DNA from: Bradyrhizobium commune
GTDB lineage: Bacteria; Pseudomonadota; Alphaproteobacteria; Rhizobiales; Xanthobacteraceae
Length of the DNA stretch: 64,000 bases
Assembly (NCBI RefSeq): GCF_015624505.1
Contig: NZ_CP061379.1
Location: 434,001 to 498,000, forward strand
Reading direction: 5' to 3'
The notes under the pieces were generated by a model. The model did no database searches, had not been told where the DNA came from, and worked only from the letters and a program-made list of their open reading frames with translations. Made by a program: the position numbers and the translations under genes. Below, in pieces: positions 44,458 to 53,865 of this stretch. Every line of letters starts with the position of its first letter. Position 1 is the first letter of the stretch.

Positions 44458-47274
44458 ATGGATGATCTGTTGCGGGAGTTTTTGACGGAGACCAGCGAGA
44501 GCCTGGACACCGTCGACAATCAGCTGGTGAAGTTCGAGCAGGAGCCGAACAACGCCAAGATCCTGGATAACATCTTCCGCCTGGTCCACACCATCAAGGG
44601 TACGTGCGGCTTCCTCGGGTTGCCGCGGCTTGAAGCGCTGGCGCATGCCGGCGAGACGCTGATGGGCAAATTCCGCGACGGCATGCCGGTGACCGGACAG
44701 GCCGTGACGGTGATCCTGTCCTCGATCGACCGCATCAAGGAGATTTTGGCGGGGCTGGAGGCGACCGAGGCCGAGCCCGAGGGCACCGACCGCGATCTCA
44801 TCGACAAATTAGAGGCAATGGTCGAGCAGGGCATGGCCGCAATGGCGGCAGGCGCTGCTCCTGTTGCCGCTCCCGTCGTTGAGGCGCCGCCGCTGGTGCC
44901 GGAAGCGCCAGTCGCCGCAGCGCCCGCTCCCGCCAAAGACATGACCACGGGCTCGCTGATCGACCAGACCCTGGAGCGCCCCTTGCGTCCGGGCGAAGTC
45001 TCGCTCGACGAGCTCGAGCGCGCCTTCCGCGAGACCGCGATCGAAGCCCCCGCACCGGCTCCTGTTGCCAAGGCCGAGGTCAAGGCCGAGGTCAAGGCCG
45101 AGCCCGCGCCGGCTGCTGAAGCCCCGGCCCCTGCTGCCAAGGAAAAGGCGCCCAAGGAGAAGCCCGCGCCGAAGAAGTCGATGGCCGACGAGAGCGTCGT
45201 TGAAGGCGACCGCATCGCCAACCAGTCGATCCGCGTCAACGTGGATACGCTGGAGCACCTGATGACCATGGTCTCCGAGCTGGTCTTGACCCGCAACCAG
45301 CTGCTGGAGATCTCCCGCCGCAACGAGGACACCGAGTTCAAGGTGCCGTTGCAGCGCCTCTCCAACGTCACCGCCGAGCTGCAGGAAGGCGTCATGAAGA
45401 CGCGCATGCAGCCGATCGGCAACGCCTGGCAGAAGCTGCCCCGCATCGTCCGGGATCTGTCGAGCGAACTCGGCAAGCAGATCGAGCTGGAGATGCACGG
45501 CGCCGACACCGAGCTCGACCGCCAGGTGCTCGATCTGATCAAGGACCCGCTCACCCACATGGTGCGCAACTCCGCCGATCATGGCCTGGAGACCCCCGCC
45601 GAGCGTCTCGCCGGCGGCAAGGGCGAGCAGGGCACCATTCGCCTGTCCGCCTATCACGAAGGCGGCCACATCATCATCTGCATCGCCGACAACGGAAGAG
45701 GCCTCAACACCGAGAAGATCAAGGCCAAGGCAGTCTCCTCAGGTCTCGTCAGCGAGGCCGAGCTCGAGAAGATGTCGGAAGCGCAGATCCACAAGTTCAT
45801 CTTCGCGCCCGGCTTCTCGACCGCGGCCGCCATCACCTCGGTCTCCGGCCGCGGCGTCGGCATGGACGTGGTGCGCACCAATATCGACCAGATCGGCGGC
45901 ACCATCGACATCAAGTCGGTGGCCGGTGAAGGTTCTTCCGTCACCATCAAGATCCCGCTGACCTTGGCAATCGTCTCCGCGCTGATCGTGGAAGCCGCCG
46001 GCGACCGCTTTGCCATCCCGCAGCTCTCGGTGGTCGAGCTGGTGCGGGCCCGTGCCAACTCGGAGCACCGCATCGAGCGCATCAAGGACACGGCTGTCCT
46101 GCGGTTGCGCAACAAGCTCTTGCCGCTGATCCACCTCAAGAAGCTCCTGAAGATCGACGACGGCGCGGCCTCCGATCCCGAGAACGGCTTCATCGTGGTG
46201 ACGCAAGTCGGCAGCCAGACCTTTGGCATCGTCGTCGATGGCGTGTTCCACACCGAAGAAATCGTGGTCAAGCCGATGTCGACCAAGCTGCGTCACATCG
46301 ACATGTTCTCCGGCAACACCATTCTGGGCGATGGCGCGGTCATCATGATCATCGACCCCAACGGCATTGCCAAGGCGCTCGGCGCCGCCGGCTCTTCCGC
46401 CCATGACATGGCCGACGAGAACGGCGCGCACCACATCGGCTCGGGCGAGCAGACCACCTCGCTCCTGGTGTTCCGCGCCGGCTCGTCCCAGCCCAAGGCG
46501 GTCCCGCTCGGGCTCGTCACCCGCCTGGAAGAGCTCCCGGCCGACAAGATCGAGTTCAGTAACGGCCGCTACATGGTGCAGTACCGCGAGCAGCTGATGC
46601 CGCTGGTGGCCATGGAAGGCGTCACCATCGCAAGCCAGGGGGCGCAACCGATCCTGGTGTTCGCCGATGACGGCCGCTCCATGGGCCTCGTCGTCGACGA
46701 GATCATCGACATCGTCGAGGAACGGCTCAACATCGAGGTCGGCGGCTCCAGCCAGGGCATTCTGGGCTCGGCCGTGATCAAGGGCCAGGCCACCGAGGTG
46801 ATCGACGTCGGTCACTTCCTGCCGATGGCGTTCGCCGACTGGTTCACCCGCAAGGAGATGAAGCCGTCGATGCACTCGCAGTCGGTGCTCTTGGTCGACG
46901 ACAGCGCGTTCTTCCGCAACATGCTGGCCCCGGTGCTCAAGGCCGCCGGCTACCGGGTCCGCACCGCGCCGACCGCGCAGGAAGGCCTGGCTGCCTTGCG
47001 TGCCCAGACCTTCGACGTGGTCCTGACCGACATCGAGATGCCCGACATGAACGGGTTCGAGTTCGCGGAAGTTATCCGCTCCGACAGCAATCTCGGCGCG
47101 ATGCCGATCATCGGCCTCTCCGCGCTGGTGTCGCCGGCGGCGATCGAGCGCGGCCGGCAGGCCGGCTTCCACGATTATGTCGCCAAGTTCGACCGGCCCG
47201 GCCTGATCGCGGCGCTGAAGGAGCAGACCGCGGGCGCGGCCGGCGCCTCCGAGCTGAGCCGGGCGGCGGCGTAA
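44458..47274 (+). CDS. cheA: CheA hybrid kinase with two CheW-like domains and a C-terminal receiver
   Basis: The 938-residue chemotaxis kinase has an Hpt domain (1-105, His44 in LVHTIKGTCGF), a long Ala/Pro/Lys linker (about 120-240), a dimerisation domain, an HATPase (N-box VRNSADHGLETP, G-box SGRGVGMDVV) and a CheW-like domain (about 505-640). A second CheW-like domain follows (about 660-800; SLLVFRAGS, MGLVVDEIIDIVEE), then a receiver (about 805-925; VLLVDDSAF, LTDIEMPDMNGF). A fused receiver can act as a phosphate sink or an adaptation element. It heads the operon with cheW, cheY and cheR. Confidence 0.96.
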   Translation: MDDLLREFLTETSESLDTVDNQLVKFEQEPNNAKILDNIFRLVHTIKGTCGFLGLPRLEALAHAGETLMGKFRDGMPVTGQAVTVILSSIDRIKEILAGLEATEAEPEGTDRDLIDKLEAMVEQGMAAMAAGAAPVAAPVVEAPPLVPEAPVAAAPAPAKDMTTGSLIDQTLERPLRPGEVSLDELERAFRETAIEAPAPAPVAKAEVKAEVKAEPAPAAEAPAPAAKEKAPKEKPAPKKSMADESVVEGDRIANQSIRVNVDTLEHLMTMVSELVLTRNQLLEISRRNEDTEFKVPLQRLSNVTAELQEGVMKTRMQPIGNAWQKLPRIVRDLSSELGKQIELEMHGADTELDRQVLDLIKDPLTHMVRNSADHGLETPAERLAGGKGEQGTIRLSAYHEGGHIIICIADNGRGLNTEKIKAKAVSSGLVSEAELEKMSEAQIHKFIFAPGFSTAAAITSVSGRGVGMDVVRTNIDQIGGTIDIKSVAGEGSSVTIKIPLTLAIVSALIVEAAGDRFAIPQLSVVELVRARANSEHRIERIKDTAVLRLRNKLLPLIHLKKLLKIDDGAASDPENGFIVVTQVGSQTFGIVVDGVFHTEEIVVKPMSTKLRHIDMFSGNTILGDGAVIMIIDPNGIAKALGAAGSSAHDMADENGAHHIGSGEQTTSLLVFRAGSSQPKAVPLGLVTRLEELPADKIEFSNGRYMVQYREQLMPLVAMEGVTIASQGAQPILVFADDGRSMGLVVDEIIDIVEERLNIEVGGSSQGILGSAVIKGQATEVIDVGHFLPMAFADWFTRKEMKPSMHSQSVLLVDDSAFFRNMLAPVLKAAGYRVRTAPTAQEGLAALRAQTFDVVLTDIEMPDMNGFEFAEVIRSDSNLGAMPIIGLSALVSPAAIERGRQAGFHDYVAKFDRPGLIAALKEQTAGAAGASELSRAAA

Positions 47275-47297
47275 ACGGCGGGATCAGGAGACACGAG

Positions 47298-47771
47298 ATG
47301 AGCAAGAAGACGCAAATTGGCGAAGGCGCCATGGTCGAATACGTCACCGCGATGATCGGCGGTCAGCTGTTCGGCCTGCCGATCTCCCGCGTCCAGGACG
47401 TGTTCATGCCGGAGCGCGTCACCCGCGTTCCCCTGTCCTCGCGCGAGATCGCCGGCGTGTTGAACCTGCGCGGCCGCATCGTCACCGTGGTCGACATGCG
47501 CGCCCGCCTCGGCCTGCCCAAGCCCGAGGATGGCAAGACGGCGATGGCGGTCGGCGTCGACCTGCGCGGTGAATCCTATGGCCTCCTGATCGACCAGATC
47601 GGCGAGGTGCTCCGGCTTGCCGAGGACGGCAAGGAAGAAAACCCCGTCAACCTCGATCCCCGCATGGCCAAGCTTGCCGGCGGCGTCCACCGCCTCGACG
47701 GACAGCTCATGGTCGTCCTCGACGTCGATCGCGTCCTCGAACTCGAAACCAAAGTGCAAATGGCTGCGTAA
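47298..47771 (+). CDS. cheW: Chemotaxis coupling protein CheW
   Basis: The 157-residue single CheW domain shows VTAMIGGQLFGLPISRVQDVF, GVLNLRGRIVTVVDMRARLG and YGLLIDQIGEVLRL. It couples receptors to CheA. AGGAGA lies upstream of the ATG. It is the second gene of the operon; no receptor gene is in the window. Confidence 0.96.
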   Translation: MSKKTQIGEGAMVEYVTAMIGGQLFGLPISRVQDVFMPERVTRVPLSSREIAGVLNLRGRIVTVVDMRARLGLPKPEDGKTAMAVGVDLRGESYGLLIDQIGEVLRLAEDGKEENPVNLDPRMAKLAGGVHRLDGQLMVVLDVDRVLELETKVQMAA

Positions 47772-47801
47772 GCCCAAAAACATCGAAGCCGGAGAACCAA
47801 A

Positions 47802-48188
<387 letters not shown>

Positions 48189-48261
48189 GTGTGGCTGGCC
48201 CAGGTCTCATTCCGAGCGCTTTGGCCAGAGTGTTCCCAGTACAGCTTCCGAGAGGCTATCC

Positions 48262-49143
48262 GTGACCCCGACCGAGTATGAGTATCTGCGTAAGTTCCTG
48301 AGGGATCATTCCGGTCTCGACCTGTCCGCAGACAAGCAATATCTGATCGAAAGCCGGCTGCTGCCGCTGGCGCGCAAGGCCGGACTGTCCGGCATCGGCG
48401 AACTCGTCCAGAAGCTGCAGGCCGGCTCGAGCGCCCTGATCACCAACGTGGTCGAGGCCATGACCACCAACGAGACCTTCTTCTTCCGCGACAAGGTCCC
48501 GTTCGATCATTTCCGCGACACCATCATGCCCGAGGTCATCAAGGCCCGTGCCGGCCGGCGCAGCGTGCGCATCTGGTGCGCCGCCGGCTCGACCGGGCAG
48601 GAGCCGTATTCGCTGGCGATGAGCCTGAAGGAGATGGGCGCGGCACTGACCGGCTGGCGTGTCGAGATCATCGCGACCGACCTGTCGCAGGAGGTGCTGG
48701 AGAAGGCCAAGGCCGGCATCTACAGCCAGTTCGAAGTGCAGCGCGGCCTGCCGATCCAGATGCTGATGAAGTATTTCAAGCAGACCGGCGAGACCTGGCA
48801 GATCAATCCCGAGCTGCGGGCGATGATCCAGCACCGGCAGCTCAATCTGCTGCACGACTTCGCCCAGCTCGGGACGTTCGACGTCATCTTCTGCCGCAAC
48901 GTGCTGATTTATTTCGACCAGGACACCAAGATCAACATCTTCAACCGCCTCGCCCGCCAGATCGAGGGCGACGGCTTCCTGGTGCTCGGTGCGGCCGAAA
49001 CCGTGGTCGGTCTGACCGACACGTTCAGGCCGATTCCGGAGCGCCGCGGCCTCTACAAGCCGAACGATCCGCGTGCCGCCGCGGCCAAACCGGCTGTCGC
49101 CGGCGCAGCGCCGCCCCGCATGGCGGTGATGGCAGGACGATAA
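48262..49143 (+). CDS. cheR: Chemotaxis protein methyltransferase CheR
   Basis: The 293-residue protein has the helical N-terminal domain (YEYLRKFLRDHSGLDLSADKQ), MTTNETFFFRD, the SAM-binding RIWCAAGSTGQEPYSLAM and IFCRNVLIYFD. It starts with GTG at 48262 after GAGAGG. It methylates receptor glutamates; the opposing methylesterase CheB is not encoded in this operon. A short Ala/Pro tail ends the protein. Confidence 0.95.
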   Translation: MTPTEYEYLRKFLRDHSGLDLSADKQYLIESRLLPLARKAGLSGIGELVQKLQAGSSALITNVVEAMTTNETFFFRDKVPFDHFRDTIMPEVIKARAGRRSVRIWCAAGSTGQEPYSLAMSLKEMGAALTGWRVEIIATDLSQEVLEKAKAGIYSQFEVQRGLPIQMLMKYFKQTGETWQINPELRAMIQHRQLNLLHDFAQLGTFDVIFCRNVLIYFDQDTKINIFNRLARQIEGDGFLVLGAAETVVGLTDTFRPIPERRGLYKPNDPRAAAAKPAVAGAAPPRMAVMAGR

Positions 49144-49145
49144 GC

Positions 49146-49463
49146 ATGGCTGAGGATGGAAAGGGCGCAGAACGGGTGACGTTCAGCCGCGGTTATGATG
49201 TCTGCATCATGGCCATCGACGGCACCTGGCGCCGCGACTGCAAGCTGAATGCGATTTCCGACACCGATGCGATCCTCACGGTGGAGGGATCGATTCAGGG
49301 GTTGAACCTGAAGGAGTTCTTCCTGCTGCTGTCGTCCACTGGCCTTGCCTACCGCCGCTGTGAGCTGGTGCGCGTCAACGGCGCCGAGATGGACATCCAG
49401 TTCCTGCGGGGCAAGAACCGCAAGAAGCGTGGCGCCGCCAGCGGCCATGACGCCGCGGCCTGA
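49146..49463 (+). CDS. PilZ-like small protein at the end of the che operon
   Basis: The 105-residue protein starts 2 bases after the cheR stop. Its beta-rich core (TFSRGYDVCIMAIDGTWRRDCKLNAIS...; ELVRVNGAEMDIQFL) resembles a PilZ domain. The c-di-GMP motif is poor: AISDTDA stands where D/NxSxxG is expected, and an Arg pair (WRRD) is nearby. It may be a non-binding PilZ-fold partner linking the pathway to c-di-GMP or motility. A basic tail (GKNRKKRG) ends the protein. Confidence 0.7.
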   Translation: MAEDGKGAERVTFSRGYDVCIMAIDGTWRRDCKLNAISDTDAILTVEGSIQGLNLKEFFLLLSSTGLAYRRCELVRVNGAEMDIQFLRGKNRKKRGAASGHDAAA

Positions 49464-49604
49464 CCCGACGCGCCATCGGCCGTCGCATTCCCGACACGTT
49501 GCTTTACATTTACTGAAACATCCGGACGAATTTGCGCCAGCCGCTTTACGTGGCTTAAGCGCGCACCGTGTATCAATGACCGGTATCAATCTCAGGGTCC
49601 GGAA

Positions 49605-50108
49605 ATGCCAAGAAGCTCTCTCTCCCCCATCCCGTCAAACCTGCCCGATGTCGCCGAACGGCGCGCGCTTCAGCTCCTGGTCGTCGATGACGACGCCACG
49701 CAGCGCAGCCTGATCACGGTCGCCGCCAAGCAGGCCGGCCACGAAGTCACCGTGGCGCCGTCGGTTGCGGAGGCGATCGAAAAGCTCCGCGCCGCGCGCT
49801 TCGACTGCGTGACGCTCGATCTCGTGCTGGAGGATGGCGACGGCATCGACGTGCTGCGCGAGATGGCGGCGGCGAAATTTGCCGGCTCCGTGATCGTGAT
49901 CAGCGGCATGGATGGCAAGCGCCGCAGCGCTGCCCGCAGCTTCGCCCGCTCGGTCGGGATCGAGCTTCAGAGCCTGCCGAAGCCGCTCGATCTCGCGGCG
50001 CTCCGCATCAGCCTTGCCAATCTCGGCAAGACGGCGATGGGCCTCCCGGCGATCCACACCTGGGGCGGCGTCGCGAGCGACGCGATCGTCGAACGCCACC
50101 GCGCCTAA
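49605..50108 (+). CDS. Single-domain response regulator
   Basis: The 167-residue receiver has LLVVDDDATQRSLI, phospho-Asp in CVTLDLVLEDGDG, Ser in IVISGMDG and Lys in LPKPLD. A C-terminal extension of about 25 residues has no recognised domain. It lies 141 bases after the che operon on the same strand and may be a separate unit. A palindromic repeat starts 2 bases after its stop. Confidence 0.88.
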   Translation: MPRSSLSPIPSNLPDVAERRALQLLVVDDDATQRSLITVAAKQAGHEVTVAPSVAEAIEKLRAARFDCVTLDLVLEDGDGIDVLREMAAAKFAGSVIVISGMDGKRRSAARSFARSVGIELQSLPKPLDLAALRISLANLGKTAMGLPAIHTWGGVASDAIVERHRA

Positions 50109-50109
50109 A

Positions 50110-50209
50110 GCATGATCCGGACCCGAAGGGCCGCGTCCGCGCAAAGTGCGCCGCGGCTTTCCGAAAAGATCATGCCCAAACAACAACCTAAAGCGCGATG
50201 ACGCGCTTT
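50110..50209. repeat. Dispersed palindromic element between convergent genes
   Basis: GCATGATC (50110-50117) pairs with GATCATGC (50168-50175), and AAAGCGCG (50190-50197) with CGCGCTTT (50202-50209). The first part resembles, from memory, a repeat frequent in Bradyrhizobium. It may act as a two-way terminator for the genes ending at 50108 and 50223. Confidence 0.8.
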
Positions 50210-50222
50210 GGCCGCGGAACAG

Positions 50223-50555
50223 CTATGCGATCGGGTGCGGCAGGCTTGCCGCATCCATCGCCACCGCCGCCGCGTTGCCAGATTCCGACAAGGACTGGAG
50301 CGCATGGCCGAGGCCTGCGCGGCAGGCGTTGAGGGCAGCGCTCGCAGTGGCATAACGAGGCGTGACGTCGTCGAGCACGAAAATATCAGCAGAACCCGCA
50401 ACACCGCTCTCGTCTGTCTGTTCCATGGCCGCGTCGATCAGGCGCATGCTGATCTCGATCCGCGCGATCAGAGAGCGAAGGTCGGCCGCGATCAACTGAT
50501 GGCTGTCAGCCTCAGGCGTCGCGACGATCGGGGGCGTGGCGGCGAAATTTAGCAT
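50223..50555 (-). CDS. Conserved hypothetical protein
   Basis: The 110-residue, Ala-rich protein (DLRSLIARIEISMRLIDAAME; LNACRAGLGHALQSLSESG) is probably all-helical and cytoplasmic. GGACGGAGA precedes its ATG. I do not recognise the family. It is divergent from the FixJ-like gene. Confidence 0.65.
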   Translation of the reverse strand: MLNFAATPPIVATPEADSHQLIAADLRSLIARIEISMRLIDAAMEQTDESGVAGSADIFVLDDVTPRYATASAALNACRAGLGHALQSLSESGNAAAVAMDAASLPHPIA

Positions 50556-50720
50556 GGATATTCTCCGTCCCCTGCAATTAGGCGCCTTGCCGCTACTTGT
50601 GCGTTAAGTCCATGTCCCGTACAAATACGGGTGGGCCGAATCCGCGCTCAACGCCATAACGGTTGGCGCGGACGCGAGTCCTTTAATGCCAAGTCGACTT
50701 GGCGCAAATGGACGTGGCAC

Positions 50721-51356
50721 ATGGCCGAACAAACCTCTCGTGGTGAAATCTTCGTGGTCGATGACGACCCTGCCGTTCGCGACACCCTGTCGATGGTGTT
50801 GAAGGGGGCGGGCTATGAGGTGATCTGCTTCGCCGACGGCGCAGCGCTGCTCTCGGTCGCGCGCAGCCGCACACCGGCCGCGGTGCTGCTCGACGTGCAC
50901 ATTCCCGGCAAGTCAGGACTCGATATTCTCAAAGAGCTGCATGGCGAGGACTATCCGGCGCCGATCTTCATGATCTCAGGGCAGGGCGACATCGCGATGG
51001 CGGTGGGCGCCATCAAGAGCGGTGCGCTCGACTTCATCGAGAAGCCGTTCCGCGGCAGCGAGATTGTCGGCCGGCTTGACGAAGCGATCGGCGCCTACGC
51101 GCGCAGGCAGGCAGAGAATGAATCGCCGAAGTTCGGCACGCTGCATTTCCCCGGACGCGAGCCGTTGACCCGCAGGGAACGCGAGGTGCTTGAGCAGTTC
51201 GCCGCCGGCGCCTCCAACAAGGAGGCCGGCCGCACGCTCGGGATCAGCCCGCGCACCATCGAAGACCACCGCGCCAACATCATGAAGAAGCTCGGCGCGC
51301 GCAATGCCGCCGACCTGATCCGTATCGTGATGACTGCGGCGCAACGCGCGTCGTAA
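50721..51356 (+). CDS. FixJ/NarL-type response regulator
   Basis: The 211-residue regulator has a receiver (FVVDDDPAVRD; phospho-Asp in AVLLDVHIPGKSG; Lys in IEKPFRG) and a LuxR-type HTH (LTRREREVLEQFAAGASNKE; ISPRTIEDHRANIMKKLGARN). FixJ-like proteins of this form regulate stress and respiration genes. I chose the ATG at 50721 because the upstream frame has no receiver homology. The tandem kinases downstream, on the other strand, are possible partners. Confidence 0.92.
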   Translation: MAEQTSRGEIFVVDDDPAVRDTLSMVLKGAGYEVICFADGAALLSVARSRTPAAVLLDVHIPGKSGLDILKELHGEDYPAPIFMISGQGDIAMAVGAIKSGALDFIEKPFRGSEIVGRLDEAIGAYARRQAENESPKFGTLHFPGREPLTRREREVLEQFAAGASNKEAGRTLGISPRTIEDHRANIMKKLGARNAADLIRIVMTAAQRAS

Positions 51357-51374
51357 CGCTGCCGGTGGTGTTTC

Positions 51375-51440
51375 GTAGCCTGGATGGAGCCAACGGGTCG
51401 GTGCAAAGCGCCGCCCGATGACAGGCTCCATCCAGGCTAC
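51375..51440. repeat. Inverted repeat with 16-bp arms (family D, copy 1)
   Basis: GTAGCCTGGATGGAGC (51375-51390) and its exact reverse complement (51425-51440). The right arm supplies the stop codon of the frameshifted hybrid kinase. The same family, with 17-bp arms, is at 60716-60801. Confidence 0.9.
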
Positions 51441-53685
51441 GGGCTCTCGCCACACCCGCCGCCCAGTGCCTTGCGGATGATTCTGGCCAGATCGGATTTG
51501 CGATAGGGCTTTGCCAGCAGCAGCACGCCCGAATCCAGCCGGCCGTGATGGATGATCGCATTCTCGGTGTAGCCGGATGTGTAGACCACCCGCAGATCCG
51601 GGCGCGTCTTCAACACCTCGTCGGCGAGCTGCCGTCCGTTCATCTTGCCGGGCATGATCACGTCGGTGAACAGCAGGTCGAACGGCTTTCCGCTGGTGAC
51701 GATCGCGAGCGCCTCCGTGGCGTTGGCGGCCTGCAAGGTGACGTAGCCCAGCGAATGCAGCTGCGTCAGCACGTAGTCGCGCACCAGCCGGTCGTCCTCG
51801 ACCACCAGAATCGTCTCGCATCCGCCTTCGATCGGCGCCAGTGCCACTCCCTCGCCGCCGACAGCGGCCGGGTTGCCCGGCGGCAGGTACATCTTGATCG
51901 TGGTGCCGTGGCCCGGCTCGCTGTAGATCTTGATGTGCCCGGCCGACTGCTTGATGAAGCGTAGACCATCGAGAGCCCGAGCCCGGTGCCCTTGCCCGGC
52001 TCCTTCGAGGTGAAGAAGGGTTCGAACACCCTGGCGAGCATATGGGGCGGGATACCGGCGCCAGTGTCGCTCACCGCGATCAGCATATAGTGACCGGGAG
52101 GGATATCGTTGGTGTCTGCATAGACCGCGTCGAGATAGGCTGTACCCGTTTCCACGATCAGCTTGCCGCCATTGGGCATGGCATCGCGCGCGTTGAGCGC
52201 GAGGTTGAGGATCGCGGTGGTGAGCTGGCTGGGATCGACGATCGCGACGCAGCTCTCGTCCTCGAACACGGACTCGATCTCGATCTGCTCGCCGAGCGTG
52301 GGCCGCAGCAGCTTTGCTGTTTCGATGATCAACACGTTGACGTCGATCTCGCGCGGTTGCAGCGGCTGCTTGCGCGCGAACGCGAGCAGGTGCTGGGTCA
52401 GCTCGGCACCGCGCGCTGCGGCCTCGTCGATCATCCTGGCGATGGTCGCAAGCTGCGGCTCCCGCGCCACCGCCTCCGCCAGAATTCCGATAGTGCCCGT
52501 GATGACAGTGAGGATATTGTTGAAATCGTGTGCCACGCCGCCCGTGAGCTGACCGATCGCCTCCATCTTCTCGGCCTGGCGGACGCGCTCCTCGGTGGCG
52601 ATCTTGTCGGTCAAATCGCGGTAGAACGAGTTGAAGAGAATGCCTTCGCGTCGCCTCAGCGCCGTGACGCTCAGCTCGGCCCTGAATTCCTTGCCGTCGC
52701 GTTGCCGTGCGACAATTTCGCGCCGCGGATTGTTGAGCCGGTCTTCTCCGGACTCCAGGAAGCGTTGCAGTGCGGCTTTGACGCTTTCGCGTTCGCTGCC
52801 GGCGATGAACAGATCGATCGCATTCCTGCCGATCGCCTCCTCACGCCGCCAGCCGAAGAGCTTTTCGGCCTGCGAGTTCCAATTCAGAATGGTGCCGGTC
52901 TCGTCGGTCTGGGTGAAGGCATCAAGCGATGTCTCGACGATGTTGCGGGCGATCCGCTCGCTCTCGCGCAGCGAGGCCTGTGCGAGCAGAATCTCCTTCA
53001 TGTCGCGTCCGATGAAGAAGAAGCGCTTGGTCTGCTCCGACCAGTTGCCGAGCCAGGACAACCAGACTTCGTGCCCGTTCTTGTGGAGGCAGCGATTGTC
53101 CGAGAGTTTCGGCCGCTCGCCGCGCCGCAGCGCCAGCACCTCCTCACGGGAACTCTCCAGATAATCGGGATGCATGAACATGGTGCAGATATGGCCGATC
53201 ATCTCCTCCGGCCGATAGCCGAGGATGGTTTCGCAGCTCGGGCTGATCTGCACCACGTAGCCCCGCGCGTCCGTGATCATAATCAGGTCTTGCGAGGTGT
53301 CGAACAGCTGTTGCCGCTCCGCCAGAGAGCGTTCGGTTCGCCTCGCCTCGGAGACGCTACGGGCGATCTTGGTGGCGCCGATGATCTCGCCGGACGGCCC
53401 CGTGATCGGCGTGAGGCTCAGGGTCACCTCCACCGGGCTGCCGTCCTTGCGCAAGCGCAGGGTCTCGTACGGTCCGATCGGCTCGCCCCGTGCGATTCGC
53501 TTCAGATTTGCCTCTGTTTCCTTGCTGCGATCGGCTGGGACGATCAGTGAGATTGATTGGCCGAGGGCTTCATCTGCGGCGTAGCCATAGAGGCGGACTG
53601 CTGCGTCGTTCCAGCCGATGATGGTGCCGTCCAGCAATTCCGAGACGATCGCATCATCCGGAGATTCGACCATTGCGCTGAACAC
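51437..53685 (-). pseudogene. Hybrid PAS histidine kinase, split by a one-base frameshift (sensorless copy)
   Basis: Residues from the GTG at 53685 encode three PAS-type segments and a kinase core (HisKA GGVAHDFNNILTV, HATPase) closely like the upstream paralogue. Near 51960 one G is missing: the paralogue reads MVYGFIKQ, whereas here TAC-GGC-TTC has become TAC-GCT-TC. The frame then runs out as Ser/Arg-rich nonsense. The expected receiver (ILVVEDDRLVRDYV; FTDVIMPGKMNG) is intact in the shifted frame, with an in-frame ATG at 51892. Compared with the paralogue, this copy lacks the membrane, Cache and HAMP parts. The break could be real or a sequencing error. Confidence 0.85.
51468..51670. repeat. 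203-bp tract identical to 53879-54081
   Basis: This stretch of the receiver-coding region matches the partner kinase base for base, offset 2411, while the sequence on both sides diverges. It is consistent with recent gene conversion. Confidence 0.9.
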
Positions 53686-53831
53686 GTGCTCGCGAGCGGT
53701 GTGAAGGTCAGAAATTGTTGCGCGGATTTTCGTTGCCCTGCAAGTCCTTCGCGATCCGGGGCGCTTGGCGATCTCAGGTAGTTTGGCGATCCAGCGAGAG
53801 CCGGTCCCGCTGGTTGTCGCTCGTAGCCGCT

Positions 53832-53855
53832 GATATGCACGTTTTCGTGCATATC
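53832..53855. promoter_or_regulatory. Palindromic operator candidate upstream of the sensorless kinase
   Basis: Perfect 10-bp inverted repeat GATATGCACG-TTTT-CGTGCATATC, 147 bases upstream of the kinase start at 53685 and 10 bases past the stop-side end (53866) of the next kinase. A close relative (58009-58030) lies 150 bases upstream of the response regulator start at 57859. Confidence 0.6.
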
Positions 53856-53865
53856 TTGACGTGTC

